Positions 46,960 to 56,509 are shown, numbered from the stretch's first letter. The stretch is DNA of 64,000 nt from Gammaproteobacteria bacterium (GCA_002747055.1 PDSQ01000034.1:1-64000), one strand, 5' to 3'. The notes: generated by a model from the sequence alone, not told the origin. A program made the numbers and translations.

Positions 46960-49635
46960 ATGGTTTTTGTCAATCGAACAATATTGGCCTTGTTGATCTG
47001 TTTGTTTTTCGCCGGGTTTGCCGGCTGTTCCAATGAGGCAAAAGCGCCGGATGTTCGTCTTATTGGCTTTGCGCCAACCAAGGCTTATCTGGGGGTGGAA
47101 TACTATTATAATTTCGGCGGAGATGGTGGTCAGAACCTGCTTAACTACTCACTTACCAACAATCCGGCCTGGTTAAGTCTCGAAAATGATAATAATCTGG
47201 TACGCGAAGGCGTTGTTTTAAGAGGTGTTCCCGGCGTGTCCGGAGGCAACAACGGATCTGGCGATTTGGGGCTAAATGATCGTATTGTCCTGATGGCGAC
47301 GGATGGTGGCGATGCCAATACCTACTCGTTTGATCTGGAAGTGGTAGAGAACCAGTTGTCTGTTTCCTCGGTGAGTGTCACGGAAGGACAAATTGAAGAT
47401 GCGGATACAGAAAACCTCGATTCTGAGGAAGCTCCTGTTTCCTGTGCAACACCCAATCTCGATGTCAGACAGTTTCGGGTTGGTGATGAGTATGTTACCG
47501 CTTACCCCGTTTTGTTGAGAGTTGCTTTGTATCGGGCTTCCGTGCAAACGACCCAGGTTAGATATCAACTGTCGTCAAATTATAGAAAGGACTACGACGA
47601 GTCTGGCATGCTTAATTGGGGGTATGCCAGACCAAACAAGGATTTTTTTATCGATTATGACGATGGGTCTGGGGACAGCGTCTTATATCGAGACAAACTT
47701 TTCCCCGCACCCGACGATCGGTTCGTTCCGGGTGTCGTTACCTTTCCACCGGGAGCCTCGGTGTGTTTTATTCGCGTATATATCAATGAGGATATTGTTG
47801 GCGAGGCCAGTGAAACGTTTTCCGTTACTTTGACCGAAGTCATTCAGGGGCTGGCCAGTATCGGCCCGGAAAGAAGAGCGGATGTAAAAATTCGCGACAA
47901 TGAGCCGGTAGCTGCATTCGAGAAAACCGATATTGCTATTCAAAATGAAGGGACGGAAGCGGTTTACAAAGTCAAGCTGGATAAACCACCAGGCAAGGCA
48001 TTTGATCACTTTGATGAGGCAGGTAATCCGGTTTTTGTCGACAATGTAATCAGAGTTAAAATCAGACCATTGGACGATAATGATGATCAAGACAATCTTT
48101 CGACAGTCGAACCCTCTGATTATGTTGTTGCGCCATTGCTAGCTGGCACCCGTGATGCTTTCGTAACATTCTCGGGTGAACAGACGGAAGCCGAGTTTGC
48201 AGTGAGTTTGCCAGATGATGGTGATCGGGAACCGGGAGTGGATGAGCAGCTTGTTCTTGTTTTAGTCAATGAGCTTGGAGAATCCGGCGCGGTTACCGAT
48301 GAAGACAAGGCCTTGTATCTTCGGATAAATGAATGGACGAAAGACCAAATCATTGGTTCGAGTTTTGATCATGTCAAATCAATCGCGGTAGACCGGTTAG
48401 GCAATGTGATGTTGTTGGGTGTCGAGCGATCGGCTACCGGGCAGTTGGGGAAAATACTGAGCTATAACCGCTTTGGTGAACCGACCAGGGAGCATCTGGT
48501 GGCGACCGGAACTTCTGTTATTCCTGTCGATATTGCAGCCAGTTTTTTATTGAATCGAGAACAGGATCAGAACGATGAAACGGATGACTATATTGATAGT
48601 ATTACTGCCGCTTTCAATGTTGCATCGGATCCAGAGGGCAGCAAACACGTTATCGTTACCGCAAGGTATTCCAAATCAAATGATTTTGCCGATTATACCT
48701 TCGACTGGAATTATCAATTCGGTTCGAACGGTGATGATAACGCGATCGGTTTGGTGGTGAGAGGTAACTCGATCTATTATGCGGGAAATACCGATGGCGA
48801 TTGGCAGGGTATCGTTCTTCCGGAACAGGCGAATCGCTCAAACCTGGAAAACAGCGGCAACGGAGACGTGTTTATCGCCCAGTTGATGGATAGGAATGAC
48901 ACCCGATTTCTGAACTGGGTAACGCTGCAAGGCAGTGAACAGGAAGACAAAGCGATAGATATTTCGCTGCTGGGGCGAGTCAATGTACTGGGCATAACGA
49001 ATGGCCAGATCGGCAGTAAAGCCTTTGGAGGGGGAGATGGATTCATTACCCAAGTAGGGACGCAAGACGGGATTCCGGATGAGACCCGGCAAATTGGCTC
49101 GGCAGATAACGATAGCTTTTCGTTTTTGCTTTTTAACCGAGGTTACTGGGTGGGTGGCGCCTCTACCCAGGAAATCAGTATGGCAGCCAATGAAAACAAT
49201 ACAAGGCAGGATGATCCCGAGGAGTCCGGCCCAATTTATGAAAGTCAACGGGCGCAAACCCTTTTTCTGGATAACAAGCTGGAAAAGCAAAAAACTGTTG
49301 CCTGGGGCCTGGATGGCCGGTCCAGCTTTGCAAACGGGATAAAAGTCGATGCGAAAATCAATATTCTGTTCGGGTCGACCAATGGCAGAATTGCCGAATC
49401 AGCAACCAACTCAGGTGGCAAAGATGCTTTTATACTGAGTTATCTGGTCAAGGAAACAGAAGAAAGCGAGCTGAAAACTCTATGGGCGAGGCAATTTGGT
49501 ACTGCTAACGATGATGAAGTGATCAGCCTTAATTTTCATGATGGATACAAACTGTTTTACCTGTGGCACAGTGAGCAAGCTGGCTATACCTTAGGCGTTA
49601 TGGATAAAAACGGGAAGGTCTTTAGTTCTCCGTAA
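46960..49635 (+). CDS. Lipoprotein with Calx-beta-like domains and beta-propeller repeats
   Basis: An 891-residue protein. The signal peptide has lipobox FAGFAGC with Cys at about 23, so it should be lipid-anchored. An N-terminal domain (about 30-130) resembles putative Ig/cadherin folds (YSLTNNPAWLSL). Two Calx-beta-like segments follow (about 240-320 with EDIVGEASETFSVTL, and about 325-450 with IAIQNEG...YKVKL and DEQLVLVLV). The second half contains SBBP-type beta-propeller repeats such as FGSNGDDNAIGLVV and FGTANDDEVISL. Acidic, probably calcium-binding and surface-exposed. The ligand is unknown. Confidence 0.72.
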   Translation: MVFVNRTILALLICLFFAGFAGCSNEAKAPDVRLIGFAPTKAYLGVEYYYNFGGDGGQNLLNYSLTNNPAWLSLENDNNLVREGVVLRGVPGVSGGNNGSGDLGLNDRIVLMATDGGDANTYSFDLEVVENQLSVSSVSVTEGQIEDADTENLDSEEAPVSCATPNLDVRQFRVGDEYVTAYPVLLRVALYRASVQTTQVRYQLSSNYRKDYDESGMLNWGYARPNKDFFIDYDDGSGDSVLYRDKLFPAPDDRFVPGVVTFPPGASVCFIRVYINEDIVGEASETFSVTLTEVIQGLASIGPERRADVKIRDNEPVAAFEKTDIAIQNEGTEAVYKVKLDKPPGKAFDHFDEAGNPVFVDNVIRVKIRPLDDNDDQDNLSTVEPSDYVVAPLLAGTRDAFVTFSGEQTEAEFAVSLPDDGDREPGVDEQLVLVLVNELGESGAVTDEDKALYLRINEWTKDQIIGSSFDHVKSIAVDRLGNVMLLGVERSATGQLGKILSYNRFGEPTREHLVATGTSVIPVDIAASFLLNREQDQNDETDDYIDSITAAFNVASDPEGSKHVIVTARYSKSNDFADYTFDWNYQFGSNGDDNAIGLVVRGNSIYYAGNTDGDWQGIVLPEQANRSNLENSGNGDVFIAQLMDRNDTRFLNWVTLQGSEQEDKAIDISLLGRVNVLGITNGQIGSKAFGGGDGFITQVGTQDGIPDETRQIGSADNDSFSFLLFNRGYWVGGASTQEISMAANENNTRQDDPEESGPIYESQRAQTLFLDNKLEKQKTVAWGLDGRSSFANGIKVDAKINILFGSTNGRIAESATNSGGKDAFILSYLVKETEESELKTLWARQFGTANDDEVISLNFHDGYKLFYLWHSEQAGYTLGVMDKNGKVFSSP

Positions 49636-49669
49636 TAACCTATTGCACTGTCGCCACCTGAGCACGTTT

Positions 49670-49695
49670 GCTTTAATATGCCAAAGCGTTTTTTT
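49670..49695 (+). terminator. Probable terminator after the Calx-beta lipoprotein gene
   Basis: A short gcttt/aaagc stem is followed by seven T residues. Confidence 0.45.
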
Positions 49696-49767
49696 AGCTG
49701 GTGTACAATATTCTGTAAAGTGAGTCAATTAACAGATAGAAGTTGCAGCCAATTAATCACATTAACG

Positions 49768-50475
49768 TTAGTTTTGCGGTATCTCTATCACCAAATCAAA
49801 GCCACCACCCGGTCGAGGTGTTAGCTGAACCGGCCCTTCATCAATCGCTCTCGGCACTTGAATGGTATCGACCCCTTTCAAGTCACCAAACCCCATAATA
49901 AGTTGATTGTCGACTCGTTCAATCTCAATTCCGGAACCACCAAGTAGCGGGGTATAGTTGAAATTGCGTTCGGTTACGCCGGATTCAAGAAATTCTTCGA
50001 AACCCGGAATATCTGGCATGGGTCGCTCTGGCATAATCAGTTTTATATCCGGGGCCGGCATCATCGCGGTCTGCTGTTGTCTAATCAGGTTTTGCTGCGC
50101 GGCTTCTATGTCGGCGAAAGTCATGGCACTGTCTATCCGGCTGGCTTGTTGCGAGGTCATCTGTTCAAATTCATAGTGTTCGTCCGCTTCGGATTTTTCT
50201 GCCTTGCCGGGGGAGATGGTCAATGTGGTCAGTTTACGCTTGTTATCTGCGGCTTGGTTTTTTTTGCGTTTGCCCGGGGTAACGATAATGGTGGAGTCTT
50301 TGATATAGGTTTCAGTCATTTCATCACTGGTCAGGGATTTGACATCCGCGACAACGGCGGCTGACATTGCCGCACTGGCTGAAACAATGATGCCTGACAA
50401 GAGTACCCTTTTCCCGAGTATTGTTGTGGGGAGTGATTTGTTGCGCGTTCGTTTGTCTGTGTTCCAAGTAGTCAT
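49768..50475 (-). CDS. Exported protein of unknown function
   Basis: About 235 residues from the ATG at 50475; an in-frame ATG at 50490 is also possible. It has a basic start (TTWNTDKRTRNKSLPTTI) and a hydrophobic core (VLLSGIIVSASAAMSAAVVA) ending in a likely cleavage or anchor site. The mature part is low-complexity and charged, with KRKKNQAADNKRKL, then a Gln-rich helix at about 115-145, a Pro-rich stretch (LIMPERPMPDIPGF), and a conserved-looking C-terminal beta region with VQLTPRPGGGFDLVIEIP. No family recognised. Divergent from the DUF58 gene and convergent with the lipoprotein gene. Confidence 0.65.
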   Translation of the reverse strand: MTTWNTDKRTRNKSLPTTILGKRVLLSGIIVSASAAMSAAVVADVKSLTSDEMTETYIKDSTIIVTPGKRKKNQAADNKRKLTTLTISPGKAEKSEADEHYEFEQMTSQQASRIDSAMTFADIEAAQQNLIRQQQTAMMPAPDIKLIMPERPMPDIPGFEEFLESGVTERNFNYTPLLGGSGIEIERVDNQLIMGFGDLKGVDTIQVPRAIDEGPVQLTPRPGGGFDLVIEIPQN

Positions 50476-50689
50476 AACCACCATTTCCATGTATTGGGTG
50501 TTGTCCAAGTGTTAGTTTTGCTTAAACAAAGGGCACCGCGAGTCGATAAGCTATACAGCATTCCCCGTACTTCAGTATCTGGTCATTACGTGGTGTTTGC
50601 AAGCATTACATTGGCGTTTTTCGTTATTTGGATATATATGTTTAGTCATAGGTCATACTAATTTGAATTTGGCGATAGCAGGTTGTTCT

Positions 50690-51652
50690 ATGGTGTCAGC
50701 CCGGCTTTCCAGGTGGCTTGATAAACGGATTCCACCTTCTAACTCAGTGAAACTGACACAGAGGTCTGTTTTTGTTTTTCCCACCCTGGAAGGACTGATT
50801 TTTTGTAGCCTTTTGTTATTGCTTCTGCTGACCGCAATTAACTATCAAAACAGTATGATATATATGTTTACCTTTTTTTTGGCGAGCCTGTTTCAGGTTG
50901 TTATCTTTCATTCTTTTCAAAATCTGTCCGGATTACGTTTTACTTTCAAAAAGGTCGAGCCGGTTTTTGTCGGCGAGTCTGCCGGATTTTTAATTTCGAT
51001 TGGTTCCGAAAACCAAAACCGCAGTCATTATTCAATTGGTGTCATGTGGCCTGACAATCCTATGGCGCATTTACCTGTTGTCAAACCCGGGCAAGCGCTG
51101 ACCCAATTGAGTGTGCCGATTGTGGCAAAAAAACGAGGCTATTTAAAACCCGGGCGGGTGCTAATAGAAAGCAGATACCCATTCGGGCTGATACGTGCCT
51201 GGTCATGGGTCGATCTCGATTGCCAAATGCTTGTTTATCCCGCACCCATCGAGGGTCGTTATAAAAGAGAGGCGTCCAGTGATGCGGTGGGAGACAGTCT
51301 AGAGGCACAAACTGGTGTGGATGATTTCAAAGGTATCAAGGCATATGCGGCGGGCGACTCACTGAAACGGATCGACTGGAAGCGCTATGCGAAAAGGGGA
51401 GAGGTGCTGGTTAAAGAGTTTGAGACGCCGGTCTCTGATACGTGCTTTTTCTCTCTGAGTGATTATTTATCAGCAGATATGGAGTCAAGGTTGAGTCACC
51501 TGTGTTTCGATATTCTACAAGCTGATGTCGCCGGTGATGTTTATGGCGTCAGGCTGGGTACTGAAACCCTGGAGCCGGCAGCAGGCCATCGTCATCTGAT
51601 GCATTGCCTGCAAGCTTTGGCTTTGTACAAGGTACCGCGGCATAACACCTAG
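50690..51652 (+). CDS. DUF58 domain protein
   Basis: A 320-residue membrane protein. Two adjacent hydrophobic helices at about 30-75 (LEGLIFCSLLLLLLLTAINY) are followed by a beta-rich domain, then the DUF58 core with the hallmark GVDDFKGIKAYAAGDSLKRI and DWKRYAKRGEVLVKEFE. DUF58 proteins usually sit between a MoxR ATPase and a transglutaminase-like TgpA. The TgpA gene follows here, but no MoxR gene is upstream. The ATG at 50690 is preferred; an earlier in-frame start at 50597 gives an unlikely extension. Confidence 0.87.
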   Translation: MVSARLSRWLDKRIPPSNSVKLTQRSVFVFPTLEGLIFCSLLLLLLLTAINYQNSMIYMFTFFLASLFQVVIFHSFQNLSGLRFTFKKVEPVFVGESAGFLISIGSENQNRSHYSIGVMWPDNPMAHLPVVKPGQALTQLSVPIVAKKRGYLKPGRVLIESRYPFGLIRAWSWVDLDCQMLVYPAPIEGRYKREASSDAVGDSLEAQTGVDDFKGIKAYAAGDSLKRIDWKRYAKRGEVLVKEFETPVSDTCFFSLSDYLSADMESRLSHLCFDILQADVAGDVYGVRLGTETLEPAAGHRHLMHCLQALALYKVPRHNT

Positions 51653-51726
51653 CGGTGCATTGTCAGCAATTGTCGGTAGCACTGTTGACACATATAATTT
51701 CAATACCGTACACAAAAGGTGCGGTT

Positions 51727-51908
51727 ACGAGAACGAATATCGTCATAGGCGACGAATGAATGAAGCGCTTGAAATAACCGGCGCAAAAACCAAGAAAGAA
51801 GCTGTTGCGCTTGGTTTAAAAACTATCCTGCAGTTGAAAAGCAAGAAAAAATAAAGGCTTACAGGGGGAGATTAAAATGGGAAGGCGATCTCGTTCAACT
51901 GTGCCGAA
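51727..51908 (+). pseudogene. Decayed VapB-type antitoxin gene
   Basis: The 310-base gap between the DUF58 and tgpA genes contains a VapB antitoxin spread over three frames: RTNIVIGDE, then MNEALEITGAKTKKEAVALG plus LKTILQL, then QEKIKAYRGRLKWEGDL. The start codon position reads ACG instead of ATG, and indels lie near 51755 and 51838. Only the ribbon-helix-helix antitoxin is recognisable; no PIN-domain VapC follows, because tgpA starts at 51963. A dead toxin-antitoxin fragment inserted into a conserved operon. Confidence 0.75.
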
Positions 51909-51962
51909 CTTATGGATTTCGCACGCAGTCGTACTGGTCTCGCTGCGATTGGAGGAGACCAG

Positions 51963-54050
51963 ATGTTCAGCTTGACTGGCAACAAGTTGAATCATTCCCG
52001 AGCCGTGACTCAAACCGATATCTATATGGTTTTGCTGGCATTTGCGTTGTTACTTGGCCCATCGGTTTTGCGACTCCCGCTGATCGCAACCGGTTTTGTT
52101 TTGCTGATGTTGGTTTACCGTGCAGCGATCGCCAAATTGATGATCGGATTCCCCTCAAAGCTTGGTAAAGTGGCACTTGTCGGGACGGTGGTGTTGATCA
52201 CAGTTACCAGCTCCGGCTGGGTTTTTAGTGTTAACGCGGCAGTGACTTTTTACGCTTTGGTTATTTCACTAAAACTTTTTGAGATTAAGTTCTATCGAGA
52301 CCTTTATGTCTATGTGCTTTTACTACTGTACTTTTTGGCGACAGAGTTTTTATTTGATCAGAGTGTATTTCTGGTGCTGTATCAAAGCTTATGTGTGTTA
52401 GCTATCTTCTATATTCTGTTTGCCATCAATACCAGCATGAGTACCGGTGTCAGCGTCTGGCGATTGACCGTCATCGAACGGTTAAAAATCTGCGCCAACA
52501 TTCTGTTGCAGGCGATTCCTGTGATGGTCGTGCTCTTTATTTTTTTTCCGCGAATGGCGCCCCTTTGGAGTGTGCCGCTTAGCTCAGGTCAGGCCAGAAC
52601 CGGAATTTCCGATACCATGACTCCGGGTGATCTCTCTGAATTAGTACAATCGGACAAAAGAGCATTCAGAGCACAGTTTAAATCGCTGATTCCACCCAAA
52701 CAACGGATGTACTGGCGAGGGCTGGTGCTGGATCAGTTCGATGGCAGAACCTGGCGTGCCAGCGAGCGTCAGCCGCATCCAAGGATGGGTAAAATGGCGT
52801 CGATTCAGTTGAATGAAAATGTATCTGACCGATCCTATACCATTATCATGGAGCCAACGGAAAAGCGGTGGGCCTTTGCGTTTGAGTCGGCGACACCGGC
52901 AAGCAGTAATATTGTCCGCAATCAGGACGGTCTGCTTCGGTTTCGCCAGCCAGTTTTTCAGACGACCATTTATCGGGTCGATCACCGTGCCGAGAAACCG
53001 TACGATTTAAGCCGGGAGGAAAGACGTAGGCATACCCAAACACCCTATCGTACAAACCCGTTGACCCGCGCTTTTGTCAGTGATTTAAAAAAGAGAACGG
53101 CCAGCCTTTCCGAATTTGTCAATACGATTTTGCTGAAGTTCCGAAATGAAGACTTTGTTTATACCTTGCGGCCGCCACCTGCCGGATCAAGTGGGGTGGA
53201 TGACTTTCTGTTTGGTACCAAGCGAGGCTTTTGTGCGCATTATGCCGGAAGCTTTGTATTTATGGCACGACTCGCCGGAATACCTGCCAGGGTTGTGGTG
53301 GGTTACCAGGGCGGCGAGATCGTCAATGACAGCTATGTCTCGGTTCATCAGTATGACGCCCATGCCTGGGCGGAAATCTGGGATCAAGGTCGGGGTTGGA
53401 TGCGGATAGATCCTACTGCATTTGTCGCGCCGGAGAGAATTGAGTCTGGCATCAGAGAGGCAGCGCAAGAGGAAGGGTCATTTTTGGAAAACACTCTGTT
53501 TTCGGTTGATCGCTATGCCTATTTTCAATGGGTTAACTGGGTTCGTTGGCAAATCGATGCGTTAAACTACCACTGGCGAAAGTGGGTGGTGAGTTACAAT
53601 GAAGATGCTCAGCATTCGCTGCTGAAAGACTGGTTCGATAACAGCAGTCTGGTACTGATGGCAGGTGCGATGCTGGTATTGTCCGCCGTTGTTTTCCTGA
53701 TAATGTATTTCTATGTTCATATGCGGGAGGCAGGCATGGAGTTATCTCCTTATGTCCGAGCCTATCTCGAATTCTGTCGTTTTTTCGAGAAAAAAGGATT
53801 GCCGCGGGGTCGCGGGGAAGGCCCTGTCAGCTATGCGAACCGTATTGTGATTCGCTATCCAATAGTGGGCAATGAAGTGAAGGCGTTGACCGAGAGCCTT
53901 GTTCGAGCGGTGTATGCAAAAGAGTCTAGTTGCGAACTGGACCAAAACAGTGTAAAAGCGGGGCCATTCCGGCGTGCTCGAGATCCATCGTTACGGGCAT
54001 TCAAAGCCTCGGTGTCTGCGGTGATAAGGCAGGTAAAAAGAAACGAATGA
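51963..54050 (+). CDS. tgpA: Transglutaminase-like membrane protein TgpA
   Basis: A 695-residue protein. Six or so membrane helices occupy the first 200 residues (DUF3488 part), followed by a periplasmic transglutaminase-like domain with the papain-type triad: Cys424 in GFCAHYAGSF, His467 in DAHAWAEIW, Asp483 in RIDPTAF. Another helix lies at about 560-580, then a cytoplasmic DUF4129-like tail. In P. aeruginosa TgpA is essential for viability. The ATG at 51963 has a strong ggagg site 7 bases upstream; an earlier in-frame start (51912) lies in the vapB remnant. Confidence 0.92.
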   Translation: MFSLTGNKLNHSRAVTQTDIYMVLLAFALLLGPSVLRLPLIATGFVLLMLVYRAAIAKLMIGFPSKLGKVALVGTVVLITVTSSGWVFSVNAAVTFYALVISLKLFEIKFYRDLYVYVLLLLYFLATEFLFDQSVFLVLYQSLCVLAIFYILFAINTSMSTGVSVWRLTVIERLKICANILLQAIPVMVVLFIFFPRMAPLWSVPLSSGQARTGISDTMTPGDLSELVQSDKRAFRAQFKSLIPPKQRMYWRGLVLDQFDGRTWRASERQPHPRMGKMASIQLNENVSDRSYTIIMEPTEKRWAFAFESATPASSNIVRNQDGLLRFRQPVFQTTIYRVDHRAEKPYDLSREERRRHTQTPYRTNPLTRAFVSDLKKRTASLSEFVNTILLKFRNEDFVYTLRPPPAGSSGVDDFLFGTKRGFCAHYAGSFVFMARLAGIPARVVVGYQGGEIVNDSYVSVHQYDAHAWAEIWDQGRGWMRIDPTAFVAPERIESGIREAAQEEGSFLENTLFSVDRYAYFQWVNWVRWQIDALNYHWRKWVVSYNEDAQHSLLKDWFDNSSLVLMAGAMLVLSAVVFLIMYFYVHMREAGMELSPYVRAYLEFCRFFEKKGLPRGRGEGPVSYANRIVIRYPIVGNEVKALTESLVRAVYAKESSCELDQNSVKAGPFRRARDPSLRAFKASVSAVIRQVKRNE

Positions 54051-54099
54051 GGTGGTCGGTATTGGTTTTTCCCCTTTCATGTTGGTGGCAGGAATTCAT

Positions 54100-55131
54100 T
54101 TGAACTCAAGTTTTTATCCCTGGTTTGATGGTGTGTTCGAGCAACTTGTTAGCGCAAAAGCTGAGGGGGTTTTAGCGCATGCGTTGATTTTTTCAGGTTC
54201 CGAGGGTATGGGTAAATATGACTTTGCGTTAAAATTCGCCTATTCACTATTATGTGTCGGGCCGGATAAACCGGCTTCGGGTGTCGTTTGTGGCAAGTGT
54301 AAAAGTTGCCATCTGAATATGGCTGAAAGTCATCCTGATCTGGTAGTTTGTCAACCGGAGGAGAAGAGCAAATTCATTAAAGTGGATCAAGTCAGAGCCA
54401 TCAGTCAGTTTGTCGCCCAGTCCCCCCAGATTGGTGTAATCAAAATTGTCGTCATAAACCCTGCTACGGCTTTAAATATCAATGCTGCCAACGCACTTTT
54501 GAAAAGTCTCGAAGAACCAGCCGGTAATACACTGTATTTACTTATCGATAACCAGAAACAAACCCTGCTGCCGACGATACGTTCTCGTTGTCAGATCGTG
54601 AAGCTAAACCGGCCTGGCCAGTCCCAAGCCATCGATTGGTTGCAGCAAGCTGTTTCTGAAGCTGGCGAAGCGGTGTGCAGTCCGACAGAGCTTCATTTGG
54701 CATTGAAAATGGCAAATGGTAGCCCGCTGAAAGCACTGGAATTAATCGAAAACAAAGGCGTAGAAGCGGAACTTAAACTTATCGAGCACTTGGCCAATGT
54801 ACTCAAGGGTAAAGAGTCGGTCGTGGCCTTTGCCGAGACTTTTGACAAGGGCTTTCCGTTCGGGTTGGAGCAATTTCTGCTGTGTCAGAATAACTGGATC
54901 GAAACCATGCTCAGATACAAAATGACCAGTGACCCAGAGTGTTTCAAAGGCGTCAGTGGTGCGGCCATGTTCAAGTATCTGGCTGACAAGAATGACGGGC
55001 GTTTGCTTTTTGCGTTAAGGGACGAGCTAACTCAACGGCGACGTGATTGGCTTAGCGGAGCCAATTATAACGAGAAGTTGTTTATCGAAACTATCGCGAT
55101 CAAGTGGCAAAAATTGTTGACAGGCCAATGA
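54100..55131 (+). CDS. holB: DNA polymerase III delta' subunit
   Basis: About 343 residues. The AAA-like core contains FSGSEGMGKYDFALKFAYSL (a degenerate P-loop, as usual for delta'), zinc-binding CGKCKSCHLNMAESHPD, and NAANALLKSLEEPAGNTLYL with SRC in TIRSRCQIVKL. It is a non-catalytic part of the clamp loader and partners DnaX, encoded 40 kb away here. The start is uncertain: TTG at 54100 has the best ribosome site (gcagga) and yields the usual start SFYPWFDGVFEQL; GTG 54052 and ATG 54079 are alternatives. It is usually preceded by tmk, but here by tgpA. Confidence 0.9.
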   Translation: MNSSFYPWFDGVFEQLVSAKAEGVLAHALIFSGSEGMGKYDFALKFAYSLLCVGPDKPASGVVCGKCKSCHLNMAESHPDLVVCQPEEKSKFIKVDQVRAISQFVAQSPQIGVIKIVVINPATALNINAANALLKSLEEPAGNTLYLLIDNQKQTLLPTIRSRCQIVKLNRPGQSQAIDWLQQAVSEAGEAVCSPTELHLALKMANGSPLKALELIENKGVEAELKLIEHLANVLKGKESVVAFAETFDKGFPFGLEQFLLCQNNWIETMLRYKMTSDPECFKGVSGAAMFKYLADKNDGRLLFALRDELTQRRRDWLSGANYNEKLFIETIAIKWQKLLTGQ

Positions 55132-55288
55132 TTTTTTTTGAATAACAAGTTGATTAATAGAGAAAATAGATTACTGTTTAAAAGAGTGGAATAAAACAAC
55201 GCTGACGCAGATGCAAAGTGGAATTTGGGGTGTTCTCGTGGTTTTATTTTTGACACGGCGATCATTCACTTGAGTTTGGATTTGAACT

Positions 55289-55639
55289 ATGCCTCCAGGA
55301 TTAGGTGCCAGACACGGCATACTTACGCTCACCATAAAAGATAAAGCGGTATTGTACGCGGCTTATATGCCTTTTATCAAAAATGGTGGGTTATTTATTC
55401 CGACAACCAAGAGTTACCAGCTTGGCAATGAGGTTTTTTTACTGCTCAACCTGATGGATGAAGTGGAGAAAATTCCGGTGGCCGGAAAAGTGGTATGGAT
55501 TACCCCTAAAGGAGCGCAAGGCAACCGGGCGGCCGGGATTGGTGTTCAGTTTAACGATGATAGCGAACATGCCCGCAATAAAATTGAAACCTACCTTGCC
55601 GGGGCTATCTCGTCTGACAGGCAAACACATACTATGTAG
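55289..55639 (+). CDS. pilZ: Type IV pilus biogenesis protein PilZ
   Basis: A 116-residue single PilZ domain, as in P. aeruginosa PilZ (118 residues). Marks: GILTLTIKDKAVLYAAYMPF, NGGLFIPTTKSYQLGNEVFL, and VAGKVVWITPKGAQGNRAAG. The N-terminal arginine c-di-GMP-binding motif (RxxxR) is absent, as in true PilZ, so it probably does not bind c-di-GMP but interacts with PilB and FimX in pilus assembly. It lies between holB and tatD, exactly as in Pseudomonas, with a 157-base gap after holB. Confidence 0.93.
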   Translation: MPPGLGARHGILTLTIKDKAVLYAAYMPFIKNGGLFIPTTKSYQLGNEVFLLLNLMDEVEKIPVAGKVVWITPKGAQGNRAAGIGVQFNDDSEHARNKIETYLAGAISSDRQTHTM

Positions 55640-55704
55640 AAGGCGTTGAATTCTGCGTCTACACCCTTACAATGCTGCGTTGACTGACATTTTTTGGGGT
55701 AACT

Positions 55705-56478
55705 ATGTATATTGATTCTCATTGCCATCTTGACCGGTTGAATTTAAAAAAATATCACGGGGATCTGAGCCTCGCTCTGGAGGCAGCGCGAGTCAGGGGC
55801 GTCGATACTATGCTCAATGTCGCCGTAGACCTGGAACACCTGGATAATGTCTTGGCAATCGCAGAAAACCATGACTTTGTCTATGCCTCGGTGGGTGTGC
55901 ATCCATCGACTGACATAGATGAAGAACCGACAGTAGATCGATTGGTCGAGTTGACACGGCATGCCAAAGTGATTGCCATCGGTGAAACCGGGCTCGACTA
56001 TCATTACGGCGCAGACCAAAAAGCCGTACAGCATTCACGTTTTATCAATCACCTCGAAGCCGCGAAAATAACCCAAAAGCCCGTTATTGTTCATACCAGA
56101 GATGCAAGAGAGGATACTATAGCCCTGATGCAGCGATATGCAGATACGCAGTTGGGCGGTGTCATGCATTGTTTTACCGAAAATCAGGAAATGGCAGAAC
56201 AGGCGCTGGCATTGGGTTTTTATATCTCGTTCTCAGGTATCATTACGTTCAAAAATGCCCAGGAGTTGCGTGATTTGGTCGTAAATATACCCATGGATCG
56301 TATGCTGATCGAAACAGACAGCCCTTATCTCGCTCCGATGCCTTATCGTGGCAAGTCAAATGAGCCAGCCTATGTGGTCGAGGTTGCCCGGCAGGTCGCT
56401 CAAATACAGGATATATCAGTCGAGGAAGTGGCCGCGATAACCAGCGCCAATTTCAAACGATTGTTCAGACTGGCCTGA
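55705..56478 (+). CDS. TatD family metal-dependent DNase/hydrolase
   Basis: A 257-residue TIM-barrel amidohydrolase. The metal site DSHCHLDRL opens the protein, followed by GVHPS, the catalytic IGETGLDYHYG, VIVHTRDAREDT, GVMHCFTENQEMAEQA and IETDSPYLAP. All metal ligands are present. TatD/YcfH proteins are 3'-5' DNases or related phosphoesterases. Start ATG at 55705 behind tggggt; 65 bases after pilZ. The closest Pseudomonas relative follows pilZ in the same way. Substrate is not evident. Confidence 0.92.
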   Translation: MYIDSHCHLDRLNLKKYHGDLSLALEAARVRGVDTMLNVAVDLEHLDNVLAIAENHDFVYASVGVHPSTDIDEEPTVDRLVELTRHAKVIAIGETGLDYHYGADQKAVQHSRFINHLEAAKITQKPVIVHTRDAREDTIALMQRYADTQLGGVMHCFTENQEMAEQALALGFYISFSGIITFKNAQELRDLVVNIPMDRMLIETDSPYLAPMPYRGKSNEPAYVVEVARQVAQIQDISVEEVAAITSANFKRLFRLA

Positions 56479-56509
56479 TATTGATAGCCAGGGAGAACCT
56501 TCTCAGCTT

